From Oidiodendron maius Zn (lineage: Eukaryota > Ascomycota > Leotiomycetes > Myxotrichaceae), in NCBI GenBank assembly GCA_000827325.1, contig KN832870.1, positions 3,844,001 to 3,908,000 on the forward strand: a DNA stretch of 64,000 bases, written 5' to 3'. The notes beneath the pieces were generated by a model. It did no database searches, was not told the DNA's origin, and worked only from the letters and a program-made list of their open reading frames with translations. This document shows positions 1 to 12,201 of this stretch, in pieces (the stretch's first letter is position 1; each line of letters begins with the position of its first letter). Made by a program: the position numbers and the translations under genes.

Positions 1-219
1 GCGGCAGCCTTTGCGTAGGACAGACTCATCCGTGAAGGTACCTTCGAGAAGCTCGACATTTTGAAGTTTCAGAAGAGATTGGGCACGAGGGGAGTTCGTG
101 TAACGCGTTAAAACAAGACATGAGTATTTCTTGTCCTCGACGAGGGATTTGATCACCGGGATTCCCTGGGCCCCGGTCCCGCCTATTATAAAGACTTTTG
201 AGATATCTCGGGACGACAT
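1..219 (-). CDS. NmrA-like NAD(P)-binding protein, 5' part only
   Basis: This is the first 73 codons of a gene that runs off the left edge of the window; the ATG is at 219-217. The N-terminus reads as a Rossmann beta strand followed by the dinucleotide-binding loop GGTGAQG (about residues 13-19). A second strand ending in LTR follows, where NADP-preferring NmrA/HSCARG proteins bind the cofactor phosphate, and then a region with VELLEGTFTDE. This pattern is typical of the NmrA-like family of atypical short-chain dehydrogenases, which act as redox sensors or isoflavone-reductase-like enzymes in fungi. The substrate cannot be told from the visible part, and the downstream domain is missing. Confidence 0.8.
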   Translation of the reverse strand, partial: MSSRDISKVFIIGGTGAQGIPVIKSLVEDKKYSCLVLTRYTNSPRAQSLLKLQNVELLEGTFTDESVLRKGCR

Positions 220-823
220 GGTGCGGGGCTAGATGCTTGATGAGGGGTAGCTATCAATTGACTTGAAGTGTAGGATCAGACTGAAATGAAATAGGACTAC
301 AATGCCTCGATGAATGGAATTACCGAGGCTCTTGCAAATATGAAGATTTATATTCCACTTGGAACCAACTGGGGTTTAAATAGTGAGCTCACATGGAACT
401 CTCCGGCTAAGTTCATGAGCATCTGAATTGAGTTCACTAATCACCCCACTGCAGGGCACAATATCACTAATCGCCGGCTCCTACAGCCGTTCAACACTAC
501 ACATATTTGGTATGCCTAAGCCGAGCAATGCACGATGCTCCGGCCGTGTGGTCCAGACCCGATCGGCAATTGAGAGCTTAGCAACAGAGATATGGGCATC
601 CCTATATTGAAACGGACAAAGCGGGGATTTCTGCTCGAGGATGAACGCTGTACGGTGGAGTCCGGGATGCTACAGCGTGGAGCCGAAAACGGTAACAGGG
701 CCTAGAAGTTTAAATAAGCGAGCGACAAGGGGGAATTTCAAACATCACTCATATCTCCGAATGTCATACCAATCTTTCTCCTATTCTTATTACAAAATAT
801 TTTGAACTTGAAGGTCCGGAACA
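220..823. promoter_or_regulatory. Divergent intergenic region
   Basis: This 604-bp gap separates two divergent starts: the NmrA-like gene on the minus strand and the TMEM97-like gene on the plus strand. It should carry both promoters. I see no coding signal or recognisable element; the short open frames are not protein-like. Confidence 0.5.
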
Positions 824-1670
824 ATGGCTGCATCAATATTCTCCCGGAAGAACGATCTGGTGTACCTCATCCACTTCTCCATTGGGCTTCCATTGATGTT
901 TCGTTCGTGTTTCTTCTCTTCCGTCGCTGATCCTGTACATCTCCAATAATGATCTGCTTCCATATTTCAAACTTTGTCTCCTCTAAGTTTCCTTATCCTC
1001 CTATCCTGCACTCGCCACACTACTCCAGATCATATTGTTTCCACAACGATTTAATCTAGATCATGCATCGTCAGCCATGTTTCCTACGCGTCTTCAATAC
1101 TAATTTGATCTCACAGTCGTGGATCTTCAGTCCCTCTATCCACCACATCTCGTGCCACCTTTCATGGCTTCTATCAAAGCCTACTACATCTCCACCTACA
1201 ACGACCAGTTCTTCATCTCTCCGCCTCCATTTTTCAAGCTGTACATGTGGTTTGAGTTGCTGTACCAAGCGCCTGTCATGCTTTGGGCTATTCCAAACCT
1301 CTTCCGCAGCACGTAATCCCCGTCCTACCAAGCTCATAAATCAAGTGGTCTAATAATTAGTAATAGACTCGCCTAAGATTCCCCTCGTCTTACTTCCCTT
1401 TGCAGTAATGGTGTTCCTCACAACGCTTACATGCATGGTCGAGTACGCCTTCTGGGATGTGCCGAGGCAGCAGAAGATCGACATGACGACGCTTTATGGT
1501 CCTTATCTAGCTCTGTGTGAGTCCCACTGGGGAACTTTTAACATTTTGATAGAGGTGATGCTGATTGTTTCACAGCGGCGTATATGATTGTTGATATGTA
1601 TCTTCGCCTCGGCAAGATGGTCAAAACGGCAACAGCTGCTTCAGCTGCTGGAGGAAAAAAGAGCCAATAA
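824..1670 (+). CDS. TMEM97 / EXPERA-domain membrane protein, possibly frame-disrupted
   Basis: Exons read at 824-902, 1117-about 1312, about 1367-1516 and 1576-1670. The joined protein is about 165 aa with four hydrophobic segments. It starts MAASIFSRKNDLVYLIHFSIG and then gives a loop with VDLQSLYPPHL. Conserved EXPERA-type blocks follow (KLYMWFELLYQAP, VEYAFWDVP, LYGPYLAL), with a short lysine-ending tail (GGKKSQ) that could act as an ER retrieval signal. The family includes the sigma-2 receptor TMEM97 and sterol-isomerase-like proteins of the ER. One oddity: exon 2 leaves the donor after two bases of a codon, while every acceptor before exon 3 needs an exon ending after one base, so the frame does not close with canonical sites. 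A one-base insertion near 1311 (the extra c in agcacgtaa) would explain it. The gene is either a young pseudogene or carries a sequencing error. Confidence 0.75.
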
Positions 1671-2064
1671 ATTATAGGCTAGTATTTTGGTTATGGTCTA
1701 CAAGCCTTAAGGTTTACTTAGACTAGATGCGTATTGTTTTATACTATATAGGTTGTAATAAAGGTTGAAATGTAATTTAATATGAGATTCAGGCGACCTC
1801 CTCGAATATCTGTAAAACGGTACAGTATGTCTTGCACCAAAGTTTATGATACCTCAAGGTATCTAAAATATCAAGTGAAACCCGCCGTCTTAGAAAGTAC
1901 TGCATCTGGCCCCTCAAATCTGGCATCTCAGATCCGATTATGCATTACAGTCGTGATCGTAACATCCATGACACCTTGTCAAATCCAGTATCGACATTAC
2001 AATACATATTTATTCCCGGTGTATCGTCTCTCACTCCACTCCAAATTTCCAAGATATCGCTCAT
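1671..2064. other. Convergent 3' intergenic region
   Basis: Two convergent genes end on either side of this AT-rich stretch. I see nothing here beyond presumed 3' UTRs. Confidence 0.5.
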
Positions 2065-3157
2065 TCAATCAATCTTCCCCATGCCCCACCCATTCCCGAT
2101 TCCATACCCCAACGGTGTCGCACCACCCAGTGGTCTCCCCTTAATCCGCCTCGGGATCACCACGCCCCAGAACCATGCTGCCGTCGCCGTGGCCCCCGCG
2201 CCAAAGCTCACCAAGCAGTAGAAAAGTGTGGTGGCGTAGAAATGCCCTCCCATTCCTGCCCACGCAACCTTGCCATTGTCAGTAGGCAAATGCGGGGTCG
2301 GGAACCAGCGCACGGAGAAGGAGAGTGGCAAGGGATCGCCGATGATGAGCTCCTTAGTCATGGCCGCCGGACCAGTGGTGTGCGAGAGCGGGGAGATGCT
2401 GTACGCGGCGCCGGAGTCGATGACACCGCTGTCGTGTTTGCGCAAGTGGTGCTTGGGCCGTGAGTGTAGCAGAATGTTCATGTGTGTCGAAATGTGAAGG
2501 TGCGTAAGCTGCAGCGTGCCGGCGAGAGCGAATATCAATGGCACGTACTCAGGGACGTAGGGAGAGGCGCCTGCCGGAACGACGTGGGGAGGAGGACGGG
2601 CGGGGATGCGGCAAGACAGAGGGACGTCGTTATGGATATAGAATTCAAGGATGTGATAGAAGGGGTCTGAGACGAAGGAGATGGTACAATTGAGTTCTAT
2701 TCAGAGGTTGAAGTCAGTATGGGGCAACTGGAGAGCAGGTAACCACGGGGTCGTACCATCCTCAATTCCGTATTTCAGCTCCAGAGGTTTTCCAGTCTCA
2801 TTGCATTTTGGGAAGGGAATATATTCCAACTCATTGTTCTCATTCATGACATGTTCGCCGCTGTCCCTATCATCACAAAATCAGATCATATCTCTCTTCT
2901 TTTGCTTCAGCTGCGCTCTCTTCTCAAATGACACTCCTTCCTGGATAAGTCCAGCAACCACTAAACAAGCAATGAACAAACATAACTCACATGCTCCGCT
3001 TCAAGCACTCAACCGGGATCTTCGCACCATAGTGGTAACTCGGCAGAGGGACGTGATCCTCATCGAGCTCCTGCGCGACTCCCAGGCTTAGTATGCAGGC
3101 GCATACCAGTGCAAACGCCAAGACCCAAGTGTGGCTCCGCCATCGCTCGCAGGCCAT
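2065..3157 (-). CDS. Conserved fungal secretory-pathway membrane protein, function unknown
   Basis: Three exons read 3157-2991, 2866-2757 and 2696-2065, giving about 302 aa. All splice sites are GT/AG and in phase. The N-terminus is a clear signal peptide (HTWVLAFALVCACILSLGVAQ). A luminal part follows with four cysteines (VECL, PKCN, NCTI, LSCR) and the motif HYGAKIPVECLKRSM. Near the C-terminus is one hydrophobic span (FYCLVSFGAGATATAAWFWGVV) followed by a basic, glycine-rich tail. This suggests a type I membrane protein of the ER or cell surface. Similar proteins are, as I recall, widespread in ascomycetes, but I know of no assigned function. It lies tail to tail with the TMEM97-like gene. 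Confidence 0.8.
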
Positions 3158-3553
3158 CGTGCTGTATCCGCGACCCGGGCTTCCTCTTTTCTCTGCGCTT
3201 TCTTCTTTCGTCGGGATTCACAATCGCAGTATCATCGTAGCCAAGAGGAGAAGGATTGTGCCAGCTTTACTTCTACGGCGGGAGGTGGCAAGGATACGAG
3301 CGAGGACTAAGCGAGATCTCCAGGAGCAAGGCTGAGGCGAAAAAGGGGACGAGGCTGTGGAATAAGATAAGCCCAATAGGGGTGGTTCTGTATTACAAGG
3401 AGATTACGGATTATGAGAATTGTACGAAGATGAATTAGAGTCCTATTCATAGAGGCTGTCTAGCAATTATTGGCAAAAACTTCCTCAAACCCTATGCACA
3501 CTTTTCCTTCGGTCTTTCCACACGTTTTCATACTGTCCTCGTGATGTCCGTAT
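3158..3553. promoter_or_regulatory. Promoter of the unknown membrane protein and 3' end of pgi1
   Basis: Both flanking genes are on the minus strand, so this 396-bp gap holds the upstream region of the membrane-protein gene and the 3' UTR of the isomerase gene. I see no further feature. Confidence 0.4.
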
Positions 3554-5302
<1,749 letters not shown>

Positions 5303-6119
5303 CTTGCTTCCCACGTCGGATACTCGGACTTGGCGTGATGAGCTTTGTCACTCAGATCGCAAATCTGCTGAATACAGATCTCTTAGCAAATTCTTTATCT
5401 TGGGAAATCCTTCGTCTTCCCTGTCTTGTGTCCACGGCGGTAGGGGCGGGGACGGACAAGGGAGACTAGACGCGCGAGGAGCTTATAACAGCTAGTAGCT
5501 GCCCCTACGACGCGCAGAAAACTGGTACTCACCTCTCAATTTAAGTTAATGTAGAGATTGATTGCGGTCCGCAAGGAATTGAGTCTGGGAGTGAAGTCGA
5601 GGAGCAGGTTTGGAGTTTATTGGTTTCATCGCTTATGACGTTTCTCCTCATCCCCCACCATTAGCGTGGAGCAGATGACTGAGCATCGTACATACAGTTA
5701 CTGGACAAGGGCAGTCAACCTCTGCAAATCACATCTCGTATTCTACCTCACAAAAATCGATTCTACTTGGCACGCTCTTGCCCGCATAATAGCCACCAGA
5801 CAAATTCTCATGATGAATTCCTATTCTAGTAGTGCATTGCCTCTTCTCGCTCGCATTGCAGCACGCAGGATTGGAACTCGACCGTATCTGTCTTGTCTCT
5901 ATGCAATTTTTGCCACGGGCTGTGGATAGCAAACCAACCCCCGGGAAGCATCAAATACATCCATCCGTTAACGCCTCATGAAGAATGACCGCAGTTCGTG
6001 AAACCTTTCTGACGAAGAAATCGTCTCATCTAGTCTGCGCATATCTTCGTCACGTGCTAGAACCCTTGTAATATCGACCGAACCTTCCTATCATTGCCAT
6101 ACCCCGTCGAATAAATCGT
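5303..6119. promoter_or_regulatory. pgi1 promoter and sch9 3' region
   Basis: This 817-bp gap lies between two genes on the minus strand. It must hold the upstream region of pgi1 and the 3' UTR of sch9. A CACGTG hexamer sits at 6051-6056, near the sch9 end. The short open frames at 5666-5929 look random. No tRNA fold was convincing. Confidence 0.4.
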
Positions 6120-8288
6120 CTATCGGTCTTGGATGCTGCTCACGAACGACGGGTCCTTGATACTGCCGCCCGCGTCCCCCAATCCGGCCACAGGTCGGTT
6201 GTAAGACCATCCGGTGAACTGGTTCTGCGCTGTCTGAGACAGTGCCGGTCCCTCAACATATGAGTCTGCGGGAATCTCATTCGTGAATTCGGGATCAAAA
6301 TTTTTCGTGTCAAGTGCATCAGTCTGTCACAGATTAGTATATGCCTTATCAAATAATCACATGAATACTTACCACATTGGGCTTGAAAGTAGGCTCGTAC
6401 TTTCGCTGCAGGAGCTTGCGCCAATCAATGCTGTGAAAGAATGGATGAGCTTTGATCTCCGACGCGCCGTTGGCGCCTAGCCGCTGCTCTGGCTTGCGGT
6501 TCAGGAGCTTTGTGAGGATATCCTTGGCAGCTGGGGGGACAATCTCAGGGCCCGGGAAATGAAGAGGTTCAGACAAGATCTTGCGATACATCTCGTTTGT
6601 GTTCTCATCGTAGAAAGGGGGCAACCCAGTCAACATCTCGTACAAGAGAACACCGAGAGTCCACCAGTCCACCGTCTTCGTATAACCTTGACCCAGGAGC
6701 AACTCAGGAGCGAGATATTCGGGAGTGCCGCAGAAGGTATTTGTGCGATCTTCGTCCTTCATATCCAGCTTGCAGAGGCCAAAATCGCACAGTGCAATAT
6801 GACCGGAGTAATCAAGGAGGATATTTTCTGGCTTCAGATCACGGTAGATAACGTTGAAGCCGTGCAGACACTCTAGAGCACATAGGAGCTCTGCAGTATA
6901 GAATCTCGAGCGGTTGATATCGAATCGTTGTTCCTTTTGGAGGTGATGGAAGAGTTCTCCGCCGTTGACGAATGCCAGGACAAAGTATAGCTTCTCGGGG
7001 GATTGGAACGTAAATTTGAGGGGAACAATAAAGGGATTGTTGATCTGGGAAAGGACAGATCGTTCCGCGAGAGTATGGGCAACTTCGGATCGGGAGATGA
7101 TATGAGCCTTTCGGATTGTCTTTAGGGCATAGATTCGTTGTGTGTCCTTCTTCTTGACTTGCATGACCTTTCCGAAGCTACCCTTGCCAACGACCTTGAG
7201 AAGGTCGAAGTCCTCGATCTTCAATGCCCGAGTCCTATTTTCAATATATTCCACGCCAATGCGGATCTGCCCCGTCCCGTACTGAACATCCACCCAATCT
7301 GCTCCTACCTGGCCGAGGGATTTCTCATGCCGGGCAAAGTCTGCAGCCGCCTTCTCCCTATCCTTCTTGCTCCACTTCGGGTCTTCGACATATCGGTGTG
7401 CCTCCTCAAATCGAGGGTTGATGCGGGTGACACCAAGGAAGATATCCTGACTGCGCCCAGAACCTGGAGCCGCATTCGGGTTTCGCAGGTAGAGATGAAC
7501 CGCAAGCTCGGTGGCCCGCGAGACATCGAATTTGTATGAAGTATTATCCCCAGCCCATAGAGGGTTCTCTGGGGTGCCCGACACTGCGTTTACGAATACT
7601 TGCAGCTTGTCAAAGTCGAGCAGGGCGTAAGGAAGGTACTTGGAAGATATTCGGCCATGGTTCGTAGGAACTCCGACGAATCCACCACCGCCAGAGGTTT
7701 GCGGCCTGGCACTCCCGGCGTAGGAACTAGCAATGTTGGTTTGTTGGGATGAACCTGGACGAACTGATCCTGCTACCCCAAACCCGCTGGCAGAGAGAGA
7801 GTTATGTTGATGGGAGCTGAAGGCTTGTTTATATTGGTCAGGGAGGGAGAAGCCCTGTCCCTCGTGCAGAGTAACAACGAGGATACCTGGACGCGGCTCA
7901 GCAGGGGGCTGGGTTGCAATGATTTCGGAGGCAGCTGGAATAGTCAGTAAACGAAGGGCGTGTGATTTGTTGCCAAAGGGCTCACCGATTCCGTTATCAT
8001 TTGTTGGAATGCTGGATATGCTGGCCTTCTCGTCTTTGGCCGAGTCGGGGGTACCGTTCGACGGTGATCGCGTGAAGGAACTGGTAAGAGGGCCCAAGTG
8101 GGTCTCCTTCAGTTCTGAAGGGGAATTCGTCAGTATATCATCGCCAGAGCAGACACAGAGGCTACAGCCATTTTTTGCTGAGGACCGTATTGCGGGATTT
8201 CAAAGCATCGAAAGGGGGGTAAACAACGCAGGTAACCTAGGGTGGTGCAAGAAGGGGGAAACGCACTCTTTGTCAATTTCCAAGACAT
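6120..8288 (-). CDS. sch9: AGC-family serine/threonine kinase, Sch9 orthologue
   Basis: Sch9 is the fungal S6K/Akt-like kinase downstream of TORC1 that couples nutrients to growth, stress and ageing. Proposed exons are 8288-8267, 8114-7986, 7934-6373 and 6323-6120, giving about 638 aa. The 22-nt first exon encodes MSWKLTK and joins in phase to LKETHLGPL. A C2-like region lies at about 60-260 (PGILVVTLHEGQGFSLP, LQVFVNAVSG). The kinase domain follows at about 295-555: glycine loop GKGSFGKV, YALKTI lysine, catalytic YRDLKPEN, DFG in CDFGLC, and T-loop TFCGTPEYLAPE. The C-terminal AGC tail has a turn motif region (EGPALSQ) and hydrophobic motif FTGWSY. The intron at 7985-7935 is 51 nt without a stop, so the unspliced form stays open. 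Confidence 0.95.
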
Positions 8289-9460
8289 TATGAAGGTGCT
8301 GAGCAATGCAATGCAAATATTCAGCCGAAATAGGAGGTGGTGGGAGAGAGCGCCTGGGCGAGCGAGAGAGGGAGAGAGACGGTGAGGGAAGAAGAGGTCG
8401 GTCGGTGGTATTTCGTACTGAGCGAGAGAGAGTAGCGAGAGGTTGCCCCTCCAAACGGCCGAGATTCCCAGTCGGTGCAGTTGGCAGAGAAAGCAAACGT
8501 CGTCGCAGGCGGGGACGTGTTGGTTCTTGAAGGGACTCAAGGATGGTCGCCCAAAAAGATGGTGGCTATTCCTGGGGTGCCAGGATCTCGCAGCGACTCA
8601 TTTGGCAGCAGGAAGGGATTACGAAGGAGGCAAAAGGATGGGGAGTTGGCGAGTTCGAATTGGGAGATTTGGGATGTGGTGGAGTGGCTGAGTTGGTGTC
8701 ACGTGACTAGACCCGTTCCCTAACCCGCTGGAGCACGAATCAAAGATAAAGGATGGATTGATTCCAGGCACCGCTCACCTACTCGCACGATGTACGAGCC
8801 CATTCTGAGAGCGATATGGGATGACAGCCAGCCCTACCCCGAATACGACCTCAACCCAACTCCTCACAATCCCTCAGCTGCCTGTCCGACCTCGTCTAGA
8901 CGCGTGGAACCCCCCCGTTGCTGCATTCACGGGGCGAAGCTGGCGTCGCTCCAGCCCGCTGGGTCTAAGGGCGATGCGCCGACGCTCTGGGCCTTCATCT
9001 CACGCTCTGCCTTCGCGTGCTCCTACAGGAGGTAAATAATAATATCTCACCCACCCTGCCGCCATGGCATGATCCCCTTTGTATACGCCCCTCCGTGATG
9101 ATACTCGCTCGTGGCGTCGCTGTATCAATCTCGAACCCCCCGCTTCTTCCAGGAGCACCGAACCGTAACCTTCTCCTCACCGCTGACTAATCAATTCCCA
9201 TGGCGGCCTAGGTCCCTAAGGCAACAACAAGCGGGTGAGATAGACCCCAACCTGGACATCATCGCGGCTCCCTGGCGGCAAAGAGCGACCACGCACAAGA
9301 GCAAGAGCAAACACCCAGCAGCGCATTTCAGCTCCAGCATCGTGTAAGAATATCCGCTGACGATAAACTGCCAACCCCCCCAATCTGAGCACCCGCACTC
9401 CCTTCACCCATCATTTCGTCGCCCTCCGATCTGGCGGAAGAGGCCGAGGACATCGACACC
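8289..9460. promoter_or_regulatory. Shared divergent promoter of sch9 and ada2
   Basis: About 1.17 kb separates the two starts. Directly upstream of sch9 (about 8331-8425) the plus strand is rich in GAGAG runs, so the sch9 leader would be CT-rich, a common feature of fungal core promoters. The half near ada2 is C-rich and GC-rich. Open frames on both strands here are not protein-like. Confidence 0.6.
8698..8707. promoter_or_regulatory. Palindromic E-box GTCACGTGAC
   Basis: This perfect 10-bp palindrome with a CACGTG core lies about 410 bp upstream of sch9 and 755 bp upstream of ada2. Basic helix-loop-helix factors of the Cbf1/Pho4 type bind such sites in fungi. Binding here is inferred from sequence alone. 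Confidence 0.4.
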
Positions 9461-11081
9461 ATGGGCGTCATTCGCAAGAAGACCGCCACGAGAGGGGGCG
9501 AGGGCGGAGTCAAGTACGTGTGCGATGTCTGCTCGGCCGATATAACCTCTACGGTTGGTTCTCCTCCTCCTGCTGGCATTTGCGCGCGCAGACACGAACG
9601 AGAGGCTCATGTATCACTAGGTCCGCATTAGGTGCGCCAGTTCGGCCTGCAACGAATACGACCTCTGCGTGCAGTGTTTCGCCGACGGCGAGTCCTCCCA
9701 CAACCACCAGCCGGCCACGCATCCCTTCCGAGTCATCGAGCAGAACTCCGTGCCCATCTACGACAAGAACTGGGGAGCGGACGAAGAACTGCTCCTGCTG
9801 GAAGGTGCTGAGATCTACGGACTAGGATCCTGGGCAGATATAGCCGATCACATTGGAGGATATCGGACTAAAGACGAGGTGAGAGAGCACTATGAGAAGA
9901 CATACCTCGAGAGCTCGCGCTTTCCGCTCCCGGAGAGGGCCAGTCCCCACGACCTCTCACTGTCGGACGAGGTACCGCGGGAAGAATTCCAAGCGCGGAA
10001 GAAGCGCCGGATAGAGGAGCGGAAGGAGGCTGCGAAGAACGCGCCTCCCGCTACGCCGAAGAAGAAGCCTACAGCTAGTGTACCAGCATGCCACGAGGTG
10101 CAAGGATACATGCCTGGTCGGCTAGAGTTCGAGACGGAGTACGCCAATGACGCAGAGGAGGCCGTTCAACTGATGCAGTTCGACCCGGGCGATGGCCTTA
10201 ACCCTCGGACGGCCGAATTGGAGCCGGAGATGGAGCTGAAGCTAACGGTGATGGACATCTACAACTCCCGTCTTACCCAGAGAGCCGACAGGAAAAAGGT
10301 GATCTTTGAGCATGCCCTCCTCGAGTACCGCAAAAACGCGGCCCTCGACAAGAAGCGCACTAAAGAGGAGCGAGACCTCCTCAACAAAGCCAAACCATTC
10401 GCCCGGATGATGAACCACGACGACTTCGACGAGTTCAACAAAGGCCTCATCGAGGAGCTCAATCTCCGACAGGCCATTTCCCAGCTGCAAGAATGGAGAG
10501 AGAAAAAGATCACCGACCTCAAAGGCGGCGAGAAGTACGAGCAAGACAAAGCCATGCGCGTCCAGAAGGCCCAACCGATGGGTTCACTAGACCGTGAGCG
10601 CTTTGCCAGCTCCCAACGCTCCAAGCCGGCGCCTCTCATCGAGACCCCGTCTGGTGCCTCCCTCCTCGTAGCTCCCGAACTGCCTATCCGCCTCCTGCAG
10701 TCCGACAGCACGCCCTCCTCGTCTCCTGGCCGCTCCGATAAGGTGCTCACAAACGGGCACGCGAATGGGACGCTGACGCCACAGCAGAGGCGCGAGAAAT
10801 TCGCCATCCAGCCACTCTCCGGCGTCACACCATTACCCATGATGCAGGAGAACGCTACCGACGTGCACCTCCTGACCCCAGAGGAGGTCGAGCTGTGCGA
10901 GAAGACGCGCATCAACCCTAAGCCATACTTAGTCATGAAAGAGGCTATCATGAAGGAGGCTCTCAAGAGTAACGGCCAGCTCAAGAAAAAGCAGGCTAAA
11001 GAGATCTGCCGCGTCGAGGGCCAGAAGGGTGGCCGCATCTTTGACTTTTTTGTGAATAGCGGTTGGATTGGGAAGACGTAG
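9461..11081 (+). CDS. ada2: SAGA/ADA transcriptional adaptor Ada2
   Basis: Ada2 sits in the histone acetyltransferase module of SAGA with Gcn5 and Ada3 and stimulates acetylation of nucleosomal histone H3. Exons 9461-9553 and 9621-11081 give 517 aa. Domains in order: a ZZ zinc finger at about 20-70 ([19 protein letters not shown], then HNH), a SANT domain at about 80-130 ([19 protein letters not shown], then WADIADHIG), a basic and acidic middle with the ADA-type region ([18 protein letters not shown]), and a C-terminal SWIRM domain ending [16 protein letters not shown]. The start [12 protein letters not shown] matches the usual start of fungal Ada2. The frame is intact. Confidence 0.95.
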
Positions 11082-12201
11082 ATATAATTCCTGGCGATGT
11101 GTAATTGACGGTCAATCGGATACTGGCGTTATGTGTGTGTTGCTTGGGGGAACTCGGGATGATACCTATGATACGATTCCTCGTACTGGTGATACGGTGC
11201 ATGTGATGACTAGGGGACTGGATTAGGTAAACGGCTTTAGATTCGATGTAACAAAACATAAGAGTTACTTAAAACAAATACAAGCTCTTTTTCCGATATG
11301 AAAATACCTCTCTGCAACAGCTTTTCGCTGTGGGATTTTTTATGTATGTGGCCCCCATCTTGGGCCTTGAAACCAAGACTCTAAAGATATATAAGACAAC
11401 TCATAACAGCTTTAACAATATAGACACATTAGATAATACTCGGTAGAGATCATAAATTACCTCCCAGCAGGCATACCCAAATTACATGTAATATAGTATA
11501 TTTATGAACAGTCTAACTGTGCAATTAGAAAATAATCTACATGCATGTATTATGCTTGCATGAAATGCACTACCCGGTCAATGGCCAGACTGCAAATTCT
11601 CTATAATTAAGTTCCATTTGACTAAATTATTTTCAGGACTCCAGGCATTAATAAGTCCCGACAGCAAATTTTCCAGGAATTTTATGCAATGATCGAACAT
11701 TCCTCTTCAATACTAATAGAGTATAAAATACATACACTACACATACACACGCTTGATGAAATATATCTTCTTCTTTACTTGCCAGGATCTTCTGATTGTG
11801 CCTCAAGTCTACATATTGATGAAAATTTGAACTCTGGCATCCTATTATAGCATGAGTAATGGACTTTTTATTTTCTTGCTGCATTCTAGGATAGCTTCCT
11901 ACCCCTCCCAACAATATACGAAGTTTCACGGACGAGACGACAAAGATAATATACAATGATTAATTTTGAAAGGGGTATCTAATCTACCTGAAGTTCATGT
12001 TGTGCGTGCTCGAGAAGTGTGATGCTGGCCATGGAAAATCATAAGACAACGCCTTCCTTTTGGTGTTGGCAGACAGAAGGACGCTCTGCACTAGTATGGA
12101 AGCTGCGTACAAGCATACCCTTAGGTTTCCTGAGTCGCATATTGGCGGAATCAGCCCCATCCACAGCCATTACACCGTTTTCAGGACCTTCTCCATCAGT
12201 A
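11082..12201. other. AT-rich convergent intergenic region
   Basis: The ada2 gene and the minus-strand F-box gene converge on this 1.1-kb gap. The part from 11270 to 11960 is clearly AT-rich. The open frame at 11648-11956 on the minus strand has no recognisable pattern. I see no repeat or RNA gene. Confidence 0.5.

Noticed and set aside
1782-2463. Plus-strand open frames of 70-120 codons opposite the unknown membrane protein
   Set aside because: They are antisense shadows of a spliced minus-strand gene with a clear signal peptide and membrane span.
5850-5890. A tRNA-like B box on the minus strand near 5870
   Set aside because: The TPsiC-arm-like sequence is imperfect and no acceptor stem or A box could be paired.
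8790-9347. Open frames upstream of ada2 as a separate small gene
   Set aside because: The sequence is C-rich leader-like DNA, the frames overlap each other, and Ada2 itself starts cleanly at 9461.
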